DNA from: Tubiluchus corallicola
Taxonomy: Eukaryota > Priapulida > Priapulimorpha > Priapulimorphida > Tubiluchidae
Assembly (NCBI GenBank): GCA_030141605.1
Contig: JAQGDQ010000378.1
Span: forward strand, 156,501 to 220,500
Length of the DNA: 64,000 bases
Direction of reading: 5' to 3'
In this document: piece by piece, positions 13,201 through 21,309 of the stretch
Layout: each line of letters starts with the position of its first letter
Numbering within the stretch: the first letter of the stretch is position 1
Made by a program: the position numbers and the translations under genes
Notes under the pieces: model-generated
Told to the model about the DNA's origin: nothing
Databases searched by the model: none
What the model saw: the letters and a program-made list of their open reading frames with translations, nothing else

Positions 13201-15925
13201 AGAAATGCCACTATTTTGTTATTTATTGCAAATCAAATTAGCACTTATTTCAACACAATCATAGTGAAATAACAGATTTTTTACCAAATGTTACCAAAGC
13301 TTGGGGGAACGCAAGTTTCAGGGGCCCTAGGCTGCAGTCTATGGGGTAATCCCGCCCTGACTACATGCCACTTGAATCAGGCGCTGCAATAAAATGATGG
13401 AATCAAATGATTTCTGCCAATCTGGGCATCTTAAACAGCTTCTCAGACAATAAATCTGTCATATCCAAAAGAAGCCTAACAGTGATATTCTCTAGTCTCT
13501 TGCAAAACCTGCATTTTTGCTACTTTTCAAAAGGCATTTCTTACTTTCTCTTTTAAGTACTAGGTTTTCATGTTTTCTGGTTGCTTCCGATGTTTAGAAA
13601 TTCATTTTTAGTCCGTGCAGACGTTAAGAAATGACGGAATTTCGTATATGTTTCATCCTGTCTTAATGCCTAGGTAATCATGCTTCTTCTAAGTACTGCC
13701 CTTACTTTTACTGTTATTTTGTACCTGTTGTACTACACGAAGAAGTATCCATAATAGCAAGATGAGAATAGTTAAAAACTAATCGCACAGTTATGTCTCG
13801 TTTGTATCTTCATTTCATACTCATTAAAGCTGTATTAACTCAAAAATAAATTTCCTAAAGTTAATTTATGATTTATTAATGAAATGTGGTTGTTGTAACT
13901 GATGTGTTTGTAACTTTATTTTGTCAAATGCAGCAAACTGTAGTAGCACTATAATTGATTCAATTGAAATTTTGAGACGAAACTTACTTGACAGGAACAA
14001 AGTGTGAAAAATTTGTTACATAGGCTTTGCTATTTTGGGTTTTTTTCATTCTGTGTAAATTGTTCGTAGGTTACCTCGAAATCTTTGACTTTTTTCGTTA
14101 TTATTATTATTTATTAGACAAAAATATATATATATTTATATGTTAGTAAAAAGTAAACAATGAAATTATATAGCAATGTTTAGTATGATAGTATTGCCTA
14201 CGACTGTGTGCTATTAATAACAGCAGAGAAGTAAATCCTTGAACAGGTCACTGCCTGTCACATAACCAGTAGTAGGTACACAGAGTATTAAAATAAAAAT
14301 TAAAACATCGTAAAAATTACATAAAGTATTTAAGACAATTTACATATATTACAAAAATTATCTACAAAAGTAAGTAAAGCAATTTTACGAGGTCTGAAGT
14401 TTTAAATGCTTGCTCTTGAATTGTATAATGATGCATAACAACCTGTTTGAAGAAGGATAATGATGTCGCTTAAATTACACTTGAGTTAGTTGATTCGACA
14501 GTCGAGGGAATCAGTTATAAAGAGGCCCGCAGGTGGGTTTATTTAAAGAGGATTCAACCACATGTTACCATATCAGAATTAAACACTTTTCGGTTATTCT
14601 ATTTGTGGCTGAACTTTGTTGTGTTTCACAAAGCAGTTGTTTTTCAAGGTCATACGGATGATTCCTTCGCATTGGCCGATCGCAAAAGTGGAGCAGTTTC
14701 TAATGAGGTCTGTGAGGAAGACGCAATCCCTGGCCAGAACGAAAGTCATAGAGCAAGCTTTGGCTAGAGCGTATAGCATACGAACACAAGTGCAAGCTGC
14801 TAGTATCAAAAATAATCAAGAAATAATAACAGAAGACAGGTATGACACGACACTCTTTCAATAAGTTGCATAAATACGTGTTACAAATGAATACATAGGT
14901 GCATTAAGAAAGTATTAGAGTTTAGACATTTCTAAATTATTAAGTAATAGGGTAGTAATGGAATTACTGACAATAAGTACTTTTACTGACATCATGCTGT
15001 TTTTATTGATTTCTTTAACCACATACATTTCGACCATAAAACACGTTCTTGCACTATTTTCATGGTACTGGCATTGTATGTTGTTCTGTCTGTAATCCGC
15101 AATTTGATCTTTCAGTACTTTGCTCAAGTTTGCTCAAGCAGTTGTCGGGATACGCGTTTATATTGCATGGTAATTGGAACGCGCTTTTTTCTTCCAAAAT
15201 GGCAGTATCCAAGCTTGAAGCAATAGTGACTTTGAATTGATTTTATTAATTACACGAGATGCTTGTCGCACTTTTATTGCTGAAAAGTTCTAACATTTTT
15301 GTCAAATGTTAAAATAAGCTCAGCTTTGCGTGAGACTTGGATCTTGCTTTTAGGTACGGGGCTCTGTCCACTATTAGTAACATCAAAATGCGATTCACAT
15401 CACTACGCACACCTGCACCAGCAAATTACATTCCCTGTCTAATTATGATCTCCTTTCTTACTTTAGAGGAATTTCGCGATTTGTTAAAAATTTTGAAATT
15501 ATTGCTAAATGCAGAAATAACATCAGCACATGTAAAGTTTTGCCATTTGTAAAATGGAGAAATGGTTCCCCTATAATGACACTCTGATATCGTGTCTGGC
15601 AGGTTTACAGAATCAAAACTTTCTTTTTGATTAGTCGTAGTTACAAAACTTAGGGAAAGTGTTTAATTGATTTTTAATTTGTTTATATCCAACCTCAATT
15701 CACAATATAATCTTCGTTTTGCCCAGGTTGTGTGGAGTGTGCCATCGACCATTTTCCGAAGAGGATTTTCTTAGGTTCCCCAATGGTGTTTTGTGTCATC
15801 CGAGGTGTGTAAGACATCGACACATGTGTCCTGTAACGGGCAAACTGTTTGACGTAGCTTCCCCGAGTGATCAATCAACATTATCGAATCAGAGAAAAGC
15901 TAGTGCCAATAAAATTATGAGATAA
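1079..15925 (+). CDS. TGFBRAP1: TGFBRAP1/Vps3-like CORVET tethering subunit, 5'-truncated by the window (15 exons)
   Basis: The exons join in frame: 1079-1239, 2211-2343, 3197-3292, 4536-4640, 5379-5570, 5863-6056, 6992-7063, 7524-7596, 8669-8803, 9054-9154, 9388-9499, 11018-11178, 12694-12772, 14649-14839 and 15727-15925. They total 2,004 bp, or 667 residues plus stop. The first residues (EEFLLSGP..LGMF, then FITVH and LDQQQKQ) correspond to the end of the CNH domain of vertebrate TGFBRAP1. Helical-repeat segments follow (QQAGFIEFAQLHFEQAKE, LGEHEKALDILVHQLGDY). The C-terminus is a Vps39_2-type Cys/His module (CGVC, then LCHPRC, HRHMC). In animals TGFBRAP1 is the Vps3 subunit of CORVET, which tethers Rab5-positive early endosomes; it was first described as a TGF-beta receptor/SMAD4 partner. 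The length agrees with the matching part of the roughly 860-residue human protein. No start codon is seen; earlier exons should lie upstream. The homology is clear; the endosomal role is taken from the family. Confidence 0.93.
2211..2343 (+). CDS. TGFBRAP1: TGFBRAP1 exon b
   Basis: It follows ctgtttacag and ends before GTATCT. It encodes LDQQQKQTMPF, the glycine-containing turn NYDGRVFVASS and a VSFEKQ end, a strongly conserved stretch of the family. Confidence 0.92.
3197..3292 (+). CDS. TGFBRAP1: TGFBRAP1 exon c
   Basis: A 96-bp phase-0 exon encoding IQALLDDKRVTEALELARNS, the first of the helical repeats. The donor is AAG|GTCATA, a weak match to consensus. Confidence 0.88.
4536..4640 (+). 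CDS. TGFBRAP1: TGFBRAP1 exon d
   Basis: A 105-bp phase-0 exon encoding QQQAGFIEFAQLHFEQAKE, then DVRE. It is among the most conserved parts of TGFBRAP1/VPS39 family proteins. Confidence 0.92.
5379..5570 (+). CDS. TGFBRAP1: TGFBRAP1 exon e
   Basis: A 192-bp phase-0 exon encoding VISLYPLLLPESS and PPLHDIADI, matching the Vps39_1-like region. The frame stays open past the GTGAGT donor for about 100 bp; that part is intron. Confidence 0.92.
5580..5640 (+). repeat. tRNA/SINE-like fragment with B-box
   Basis: GGTTCGAATCC at 5616-5626 is a perfect RNA polymerase III B-box. No convincing cloverleaf or A-box is visible, so this looks like a SINE fragment just inside intron e, not a tRNA gene. Confidence 0.35.
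5863..6056 (+). CDS. TGFBRAP1: TGFBRAP1 exon f
   Basis: It follows cactttgcag and ends in phase 2 at GGAAACG|GTATTG. It encodes DVDTALVKLCSELDSDGLSE, then RYHAIALLYRMRGDYRKALD, a clathrin-repeat-like helical hairpin. Confidence 0.92.
6118..6614. mobile_element. pogo/Tigger-like MITE in TGFBRAP1 intron
   Basis: A 497-bp element flanked by TA on both sides, starting CAGTCAA and ending TTGACTG. The subterminal parts carry repeated TATAAGGGAC motifs in both arms (for example near 6150-6170 and 6545-6555). It has no transposase. The TA target duplication and CAG/CTG termini point to the Tc1/mariner-pogo group. Confidence 0.72.
6992..7063 (+). CDS. TGFBRAP1: TGFBRAP1 exon g
   Basis: A 72-bp exon encoding LVEGELVEDGRKPELRFISE. 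One base at the start and two at the end match the neighbouring phases. It is bounded by ttacag and GTAAGC. Confidence 0.82.
7524..7596 (+). CDS. TGFBRAP1: TGFBRAP1 exon h
   Basis: A 73-bp exon encoding LHDVDLIWSHMDWLARKDAD, bounded by tttctag and GTAATA. Phases fit both neighbours, and it corresponds to the vertebrate stretch around a WAYADWVL-like motif. Confidence 0.85.
8669..8803 (+). CDS. TGFBRAP1: TGFBRAP1 exon i
   Basis: A 135-bp phase-0 exon encoding VIEFLQHYPESLIKYMEYLV, which matches the family motif with paired leucines and KYLEHLV. Confidence 0.92.
9054..9154 (+). CDS. TGFBRAP1: TGFBRAP1 exon j
   Basis: It starts phase 0 after ttttttag. It encodes KEKLHTQLALYYVDRVRQL, like the family's EYHTHLAVLYLE motif, and leaves two bases before GTATGT. 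Confidence 0.9.
9388..9499 (+). CDS. TGFBRAP1: TGFBRAP1 exon k
   Basis: It encodes LRWSSLYRVEILLGKVKDM, then CSILYGK, bounded by tttccag and GTATGT. It continues straight into LGEHEKAL of the next exon. Confidence 0.92.
10582..10610 (+). repeat. Interstitial TTAGGG telomere-type repeat
   Basis: About four uninterrupted TTAGGG units in the intron between TGFBRAP1 exons k and l. TTAGGG is the common metazoan telomere repeat, so this fits an animal genome. Confidence 0.85.
11018..11178 (+). CDS. TGFBRAP1: TGFBRAP1 exon l
   Basis: It encodes LGEHEKALDILVHQLGDYKA, then AEDYC and RQHLFASLLHVYL. The acceptor is tttttaag rather than cag/tag. It is the strongest single family match in the window. 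Confidence 0.95.
11241..11307. repeat. Alternating purine-pyrimidine microsatellite (GTGC/GCAT type)
   Basis: An almost perfect run of alternating purine/pyrimidine (GTGTGC, GCATGC, GTGCATACGT) begins about 60 bp after the exon l donor. Such tracts can adopt Z-DNA. Confidence 0.85.
12071..12452. mobile_element. pogo/Tigger-like MITE in TGFBRAP1 intron
   Basis: A 382-bp element flanked by TA. The left terminus CAGTGTTCCCTCGCT is a perfect inverted copy of the right terminus AGCGAGGGAACACTG. Subterminal ATCGCGG/CCGCGAA motifs extend the pairing. It has no coding capacity and is typical of non-autonomous pogo/Tigger derivatives. Confidence 0.88.
12694..12772 (+). CDS. TGFBRAP1: TGFBRAP1 exon m
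   Basis: A 79-bp exon encoding LLEASVRLLNSHLADFDAVQ, equivalent to the vertebrate LLNRHATEFDA stretch. It is bounded by cttatag and GTACGG. Confidence 0.92.
12997..13359. mobile_element. hAT-like MITE in TGFBRAP1 intron
   Basis: A 363-bp element starting CAGGGCCGGATTAT and ending GTAATCCCGCCCTG. It is flanked by ACTATGTG (left) and ACTACATG (right), a decayed 8-bp duplication with 6 of 8 bases matching. Terminal CAGGG and an 8-bp target site are hAT hallmarks. It holds no transposase. Confidence 0.82.
14649..14839 (+). CDS. TGFBRAP1: TGFBRAP1 exon n
   Basis: It follows tttttcaag and ends AG|GTATGA. It encodes VIRMIPSHWPIAKVEQFLMR, matching the vertebrate MLPDTWSVQLLCPFL region, then a basic helix. 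Confidence 0.92.
15175..15350 (+). repeat. Dispersed repeat family, copy 1
   Basis: It resembles 20150-20345 and 61370-61560 in the same orientation. Shared blocks are TGATTTTA(C/T)TA, ACACGA-GC-CTT, GCACTTTTA and TTCTAA(C/T)ATTTTT. The family is unclassified. Confidence 0.55.
15727..15925 (+). CDS. TGFBRAP1: TGFBRAP1 terminal exon with Cys/His-rich domain
   Basis: It starts after cgttttgcccag and ends at TAA 15923-15925. It encodes LCGVCHRPFSEEDFLRFPNG, then LCHPRC and HRHMC. The CxxC...CxxxC spacing suggests a zinc-binding Vps39_2 domain, which in CORVET/HOPS subunits mediates core-complex assembly. The short tail after it is Ser/Gln/Lys-rich. Confidence 0.94.
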
Positions 15926-16269
15926 CGCCCCCGTTATGTTAATGTATGAAGAGGCTCCTGTCACCCATTTAGTCTGCAGTTTATTGAGATGTGATTGCGT
16001 GGATGACAGTACGAGACTGAGGCTGGAAAGTCGGTTGCGCTTGTTTAATAACTAATGGCTAAACGAATTTGGAAACATGGCACAGTCGTAGCGCAGTTAC
16101 AAATGTGAGCTGTTTGGATATGTGGTTATTATGATAATCATAGCTTCAGCTTTACAAATCGTTGGAGGCCAGTGTATCTAACTTCCTGTTCTGCTCATGC
16201 TGACATATTATCACGTATGGTTCATCATCATCCCGTTACATCAGTTGCAGACATTGGGCAGAATTTTAA

Positions 16270-16275
16270 AATAAA
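16270..16275 (+). terminator. Candidate poly(A) signal of TGFBRAP1
   Basis: An AATAAA hexamer lies 345 bp after the stop codon, in a non-coding stretch. It is the first clear hexamer I see outside the CDS. No transcript evidence is available. Confidence 0.35.
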
Positions 16276-16824
16276 AGAAACCTGCCTTCAGGACAGGTAA
16301 ACACAGCAGTAATTGAGCAGAAACTAAACTTTGCCACGGTTAACTTGACATTGACATTTAAACTGTCAACAGCCAATATATCAGGTGGGAACATATGAAA
16401 AAGAAATCACAGATTGTGATGATTTCTAGCACAGAATTCAGAATTTATAAAGTACTTACAAGGTGCTGAAGCACAATACGCATCCTTCACTTGTGGGTAT
16501 GATTGCCGCATCCTCACGAACCAAAATCAGGACTGGTGGCAACCCTGCTTGTAGACAATAATGAGTAATTAAGGTTAAGGTATCTTGTTTATGTAGTATT
16601 CTGTTCATGTGTCAGATGATCTAACCGACAGGAGGCAGTGCTTAAATACTCTCGAACACTACGACAAGCTTAGAAGGCCAAAGAGAAAGACTAGATTTAT
16701 TTACCTTTCCTCATTTAACAGACAACAGTAGCACTAACGGTTATTTAGCACTTATACTTACAACAACACAGGTAATTAAAGACGCAACACACAAATAACA
16801 TGTAACAAGTAGGTATACGCACTG

Positions 16825-16905
16825 GTGTTGGCAGCCGCTAGATTCGAACTCAAGACCGCTCGGTTGCTGTCCGAAATCTAAACACTTGGTTACTCAACCC
16901 AGGCC
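16825..16905 (-). mobile_element. tRNA-derived SINE-like element
   Basis: On the minus strand an A-box-like GTTGAGTAACCAAGTG is followed about 40 bp later by GAGTTCGAATC, a good B-box. Paired stems of a real tRNA are not convincing. Confidence 0.45.
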
Positions 16906-17519
16906 AAATATGCATTTATTGCAAATTAGCAACGAGTGCTAAAAGTTTGGTTAATTAGTAATATTGCTCTAGCATACCTAAGCTAAAACTTGAAACTTTG
17001 AATTACGTGTAGTTATTCATTTAATAGTACTGCAGAACTGCCAGGATCACACATGGCTGTATAGCCTGTGGTTGGGGTATTCGGTTTTTAAATCAAAAGT
17101 CCTTTCTCTGATTAAAGTTTTGGTTTCAAAAATTCAGTAATTATGAGTTTATTGTGTTTTTAAGCAAAGCAAACGGTGTGATAAATGTTATTACTAATTC
17201 TGAATGATATTAGCTGCATGGTCATGATAATCATTATGGTTATATATTGTAAAAAAATCATGCCACATGAGAATATAATTTGCAAATTCATTCATATATG
17301 TTATACATATAGGTTACTTATTGTAGTCATATTCTTATTAATCAAAATTATGTAAATATTGAAAATAAATAATAAATTAAGGCAACATCGTGACACTTTT
17401 AGCTGCCATATTATTTGAACAATATGTTTGAGAAAGTGAACATAGAGTGCACACGAATGTGCAGTAGTTTTAATATAACTTCTTTCTTCATCTGTTGCTC
17501 TAAACATCTTTCATAGACA

Positions 17520-17775
17520 TTGAGTCTCTATTCTTTATTAGGGCATCCCACTGTTTTCTGCCTGCAGCTAAAATTTTCAACTCCTGTGATTTTATTGTTA
17601 AGTTTGGTTTTCAGCTGTTGTAAATCTTTATTAACTCTTAATATCCAAGTTCTTTTTGGTTTGCCCGGAGATCATTTAGTAGACTTTGTTTAATGCTAAT
17701 CTTACGAGTGTTGTTTCTGGCAAGCCCATTAAATGTCCTACCCATCTTATTGTTCTGATTTTAGTGCTTCAAAGA
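17520..17775 (-). mobile_element. Decayed non-LTR retrotransposon 3' end (after the RT domain)
   Basis: On the minus strand one reads RWVGHLMGLPETTLVRLAL, then GQTKKNL, then LAAGRKQWDALIKNR. This corresponds to the common LINE C-terminal pattern RWLGH..RMP, GRPKKTW, A.DR..W. Several in-frame stops show it is dead. The 5' part is missing. Confidence 0.7.
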
Positions 17776-18329
17776 TCCTCTTCGGTTCTGTTACACAGCT
17801 ACTCATTTGAATTGATATATGGCCATTTTATTTTTAAGATTTTTCTGAGTAGAGTAATGTAAAAATGAGTAGAATAATGTAAAATTAAGCAAAACCGTAA
17901 AAGATGGCAATGCAGCAATGGCAGAAATCTTGGTTTTATTCCTGTGCCTTAATTTGTAAGTTGATATAGACATACAAATTTAATTCTCATTACAAACAGA
18001 TGCGTCATGAGGAGGTGTTAGTATGTTAGATGCCTTATACATGTGTCAAGTGAAGTTATTTTGGTCTCATTGACATTGCAACAGGTACAAGTAAAATAAG
18101 TGTCTAGGCAGAACAAAAAACCAAACACGTAAGTAACTGATAGAAACTATGATATATTTAATGAAACAAACCAGACCACAGTGCAAGAAACACACAGTTT
18201 ATGTGTTGAATTTCAGAACAAAACACAGATTCTTTAATTATCAATGACGCAGTGGCACATTTATTTGCATCAAACCAGACACAAACACGAATGATGAACT
18301 GTAGAAAAAACCAATCAGGCAGACTGCTC

Positions 18330-18900
18330 GTGGCGTAGCAAAGGTTTGTGGCACCCGGGGGAAAAACACTTCTGGCACTCTACCTTTTTATGGTTTTATT
18401 TGTTTCATGGGTGAAACCACAAATTGAAAACCCTGAGCCTCACTTTCCTTTTTCAACATGATGGGATAAACGAATTTTCCCTAAGAATCGCCTGAGTTTG
18501 ATTTGCGGTACTGCACCAGAATAATTCTTTTCTTTGCATAGGTCTAGGAAAATTGATGGTAACACGACAGTCGTTAAGCTTTCCGTTCCATTAACTGCTG
18601 CAGTATTGATAAGTATTGCATTAAAACATGTAAAAAGTATGAAAGATGCAGAACATCTTGTTTCACAATTGGTATTTAGAGAATAACACCACTGTTTCTC
18701 CCAAAATTATCAAGTCCCCCACTGCCTACACATGCCGTAAAGTAACAACGATGGCCTTCTTTTATGCTGCTGCAGTTTGAACACTTTTGTTAATTCCTTG
18801 TCAGATTAGTCATTAATAATTAACTAGAAGAATTTTGCACCCTCTCACCCTTGCTCCTGGGGACGATTGCCCCCTGTCGCCCACCCCCTTGCTACGCCTC
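18330..18900. mobile_element. Probable non-autonomous DNA transposon remnant (GGCGTAGC termini)
   Basis: GGCGTAGCAA at 18332-18341 is the exact inverse of TTGCTACGCC at 18889-18898. CAnTGGCGTAGC-type ends occur in hAT elements. The exact ends and target duplication are unclear. The interior has no ORF of note. Confidence 0.5.
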
Positions 18901-20149
18901 AGTACACTGACATGTGGTGGGGTGCATACTCAACTTCTGGCACCATACATTTGCATTCCACCACAGCCAGAAGAGTAATCTGATGAGCCGAGTAATTAAC
19001 ATGGGGTAACGCTACAAGCAGCAGTCGTATTAACTAGATTTCTAGAACTAAACAGATAATATTCTAAATAAGTAACGATAAATTTTAACAGCAACTTAAT
19101 ACACAAATTTATAATGAAAATATTTTCTGATACTCACGCATTTGGTAATTACAGATGTTTATTTCTGTCTTGCAACAATAAATCAGTATTTAGCAAAGTT
19201 CTTTTTTGCAATTTATATGAAATAAAAAATACGTATGTATTACACACTAATATTAAATTACATATCACTCGTAATCAACAACCTTGGAGTTTTGTTAATC
19301 AAACAACAAATGCAACATTTGTCAAAAATTTGCCGTGTATCTAATGAAACCAGTCGAACTACGTGAATATAATGAATATAACGCAACACAAAATGATCAA
19401 AATTTACACTTAACGCAGTGAACAATTGATCAATCACACAATATGGAATGCACATTAACACCATTATTAACAAACAAGACACCTAAATATCAGTAAAAGA
19501 ACATTCTAATTTTAGAGAATGGCTCTTGCTTTGTGCATTAAATGTAGGGCGTACTATAAGTACACAGAACGATGAACCAATTTAGTGCCAATGATCTCTC
19601 TCTACATGAATTTTTCCTGTAAAATTATACTAACCGAAATGATGACTAACTTCAACTGTTTGTAACATTAAAACGAGCTCATCATTAAATGCAAATAAAC
19701 AAAAAGCGAGTCTAAGCACGTTAACTTTTGTAAGTAAACTCAAAATGAATTAATTTTGACAACACACTGCTGTGTGTGTTATTGGCAATAGACAATGCAG
19801 ACATTGCTTTTAAAGGGGACATGCCATTTAACATGTTGGGTTTATTTCACTATGATCACTTAAATTTATAAAATATATAATAAAGAAATTAGCAAAAAAA
19901 TTCAGCATAAAGCTAATTAATGCTACCACCAAATAGAGATTTTCAGGTACGGTGGTTGCCATCATTCACTTGAAAAGTGTAACATGGGCTTCATGTAAGC
20001 GTGCTGCTCATACTGATTCAAACTTCTGCACTTTACCTAGTGTTCGCACAAAAAAATTACAAAATTAGGCATCTAATTTTTTGTAAAACCTTGTACTTTT
20101 CACGGAAATTGACGAACAAATTTTCTTCAGTCGACAAATGACGTCAATG

Positions 20150-20345
20150 GTGGAAAAATGAGAGTTCATAATGGAAGTGCCGAAGCATGATAAAAATTTT
20201 CAAGTGATTTTACTAATTGCATGAAGCGCGCTTATCACACTTTTATTGTGGAATCTTTCTAACATTTTTTGCAAACATTGAAATGAGCCTAATTTCCTAG
20301 AAGGCTTGGCATTTCCTTTAACCAAAGGCATGTATAATAGCAAGC
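20150..20345 (+). repeat. Dispersed repeat family, copy 2
   Basis: It contains GTGATTTTACTAATTGC, a GAAGCGCGCTTATCACAC block and TTCTAACATTTTTTGCAAAC, shared with copies 1 and 3. It lies in the intergenic region about 750 bp beyond the scaffold gene stop. Confidence 0.55.
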
Positions 20346-20943
20346 ACAACATTATGACTAACATAGGAAATGGTATTATTATGGTTTTCATAACATAATA
20401 ATCAGTTTAACACTAATAATTTTTTAGTTTGAACATCGAAACTAAGTCGGTACATTTAACACGAATTGCACATTTATTCCATCGAAGTTTGGAAGTAACT
20501 TACGAGAAACAAGCAAAAATTGGAATGCGTGTAAAAACTAAAACAATTCAAGCTAAATACTTATAATTTTCTGCATAGTCTAGACATTTGCAACATTGGT
20601 GTATGGCAGATGCCAAACGCTAGTTTATCTTAGACATATCAAACTGCAATTAAAATAAAAATATTGACTTCACCTCAGAGGACCTTCCGCCAGTCGTAAA
20701 GTGCTCTTGGCATAATTAGCATCATTAGAAAAGTAACATATTTTTGAATACTTAATCACTACACAACAAGATATAATCTTTCACAATATAGGCTAACACT
20801 CATTAAACTGCAGAAACTTCAATCTTACATAGCTAACCATTTTGATAGCAAAAAGTACACTAGTAAAATTTTTTCAAGCTGGAAAAGCGATTCTACAGAT
20901 GGACGAATTTACGGGACGGAATAGTTAAAATATAAATGTACGA

Positions 20944-20949
20944 TTTATT
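20944..20949 (-). terminator. Candidate poly(A) signal of the PDZ scaffold gene
   Basis: AATAAA on the minus strand, about 145 bp after the TAG stop at 21094-21096. It is the nearest canonical hexamer. Confidence 0.4.
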
Positions 20950-21093
20950 GCTTTTATAGAAAAGACTGCAGTTATTATAAATGTAATCAAAAAGTCAAAT
21001 ATATAGCAATCTATTTATATCATTTGTATATAAAATATGGGCGGTAAATTTCTTTAGCTGCTACTGACCGCTACTAGCGGATATTACAAACGT

Positions 21094-21309
21094 CTACAAC
21101 TTGTTCAACATTTCGTATTTCTGTTTGATGTCCATGTTTGGATTCAGTCGTGGATCCCTCCTCTTCTTCGATGTGAGCTGTGCTCGGAGCTGTTGAGCAC
21201 TGAGCTGGAACACGTCACCGTCCGCCTGCGGTGCTGCAGCCGGTGGTGGTGTCGCTGCGGGTGCGGTCGCAGCTGGTGGTGGTGCTGATACTGTTGTCTG
21301 ATCATTTCG
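21094..21309 (-). CDS. NHERF1-like: Scaffold exon 20: Pro/Ala linker and ezrin-binding-like tail
   Basis: A 71-residue end: a Pro/Ala-rich linker (SAPPPAATAPAATPPPAAAP), then VFQLSAQQLRAQL, a basic KKRRDPR and the final MDIKQKYEMLNKL before TAG. The last 13 residues align without gaps with the C-terminus of NHERF1 (M-D-x-x-K-K/x-x-E-x-x-x-N/x-L pattern), the helix that docks on the ezrin FERM domain. Confidence 0.88.
   Translation of the reverse strand, partial: RNDQTTVSAPPPAATAPAATPPPAAAPQADGDVFQLSAQQLRAQLTSKKRRDPRLNPNMDIKQKYEMLNKL

Larger units (their letters stand above)
15926..21093. other. Convergent intergenic region between TGFBRAP1 and the PDZ scaffold gene
   Basis: No protein gene is recognised. 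It contains the 3' UTRs of two convergent genes, a SINE-like element, a LINE 3' remnant, a probable DNA-transposon remnant and one copy of an unclassified dispersed repeat. The remainder is AT-rich with no structure I can name. Confidence 0.7.

Noticed and set aside
15337-15552. Open frame after a ttttag in the last TGFBRAP1 intron
   Set aside because: It has no similarity to TGFBRAP1, no fitting phase, and overlaps the dispersed repeat copy; exons n and o join without it.
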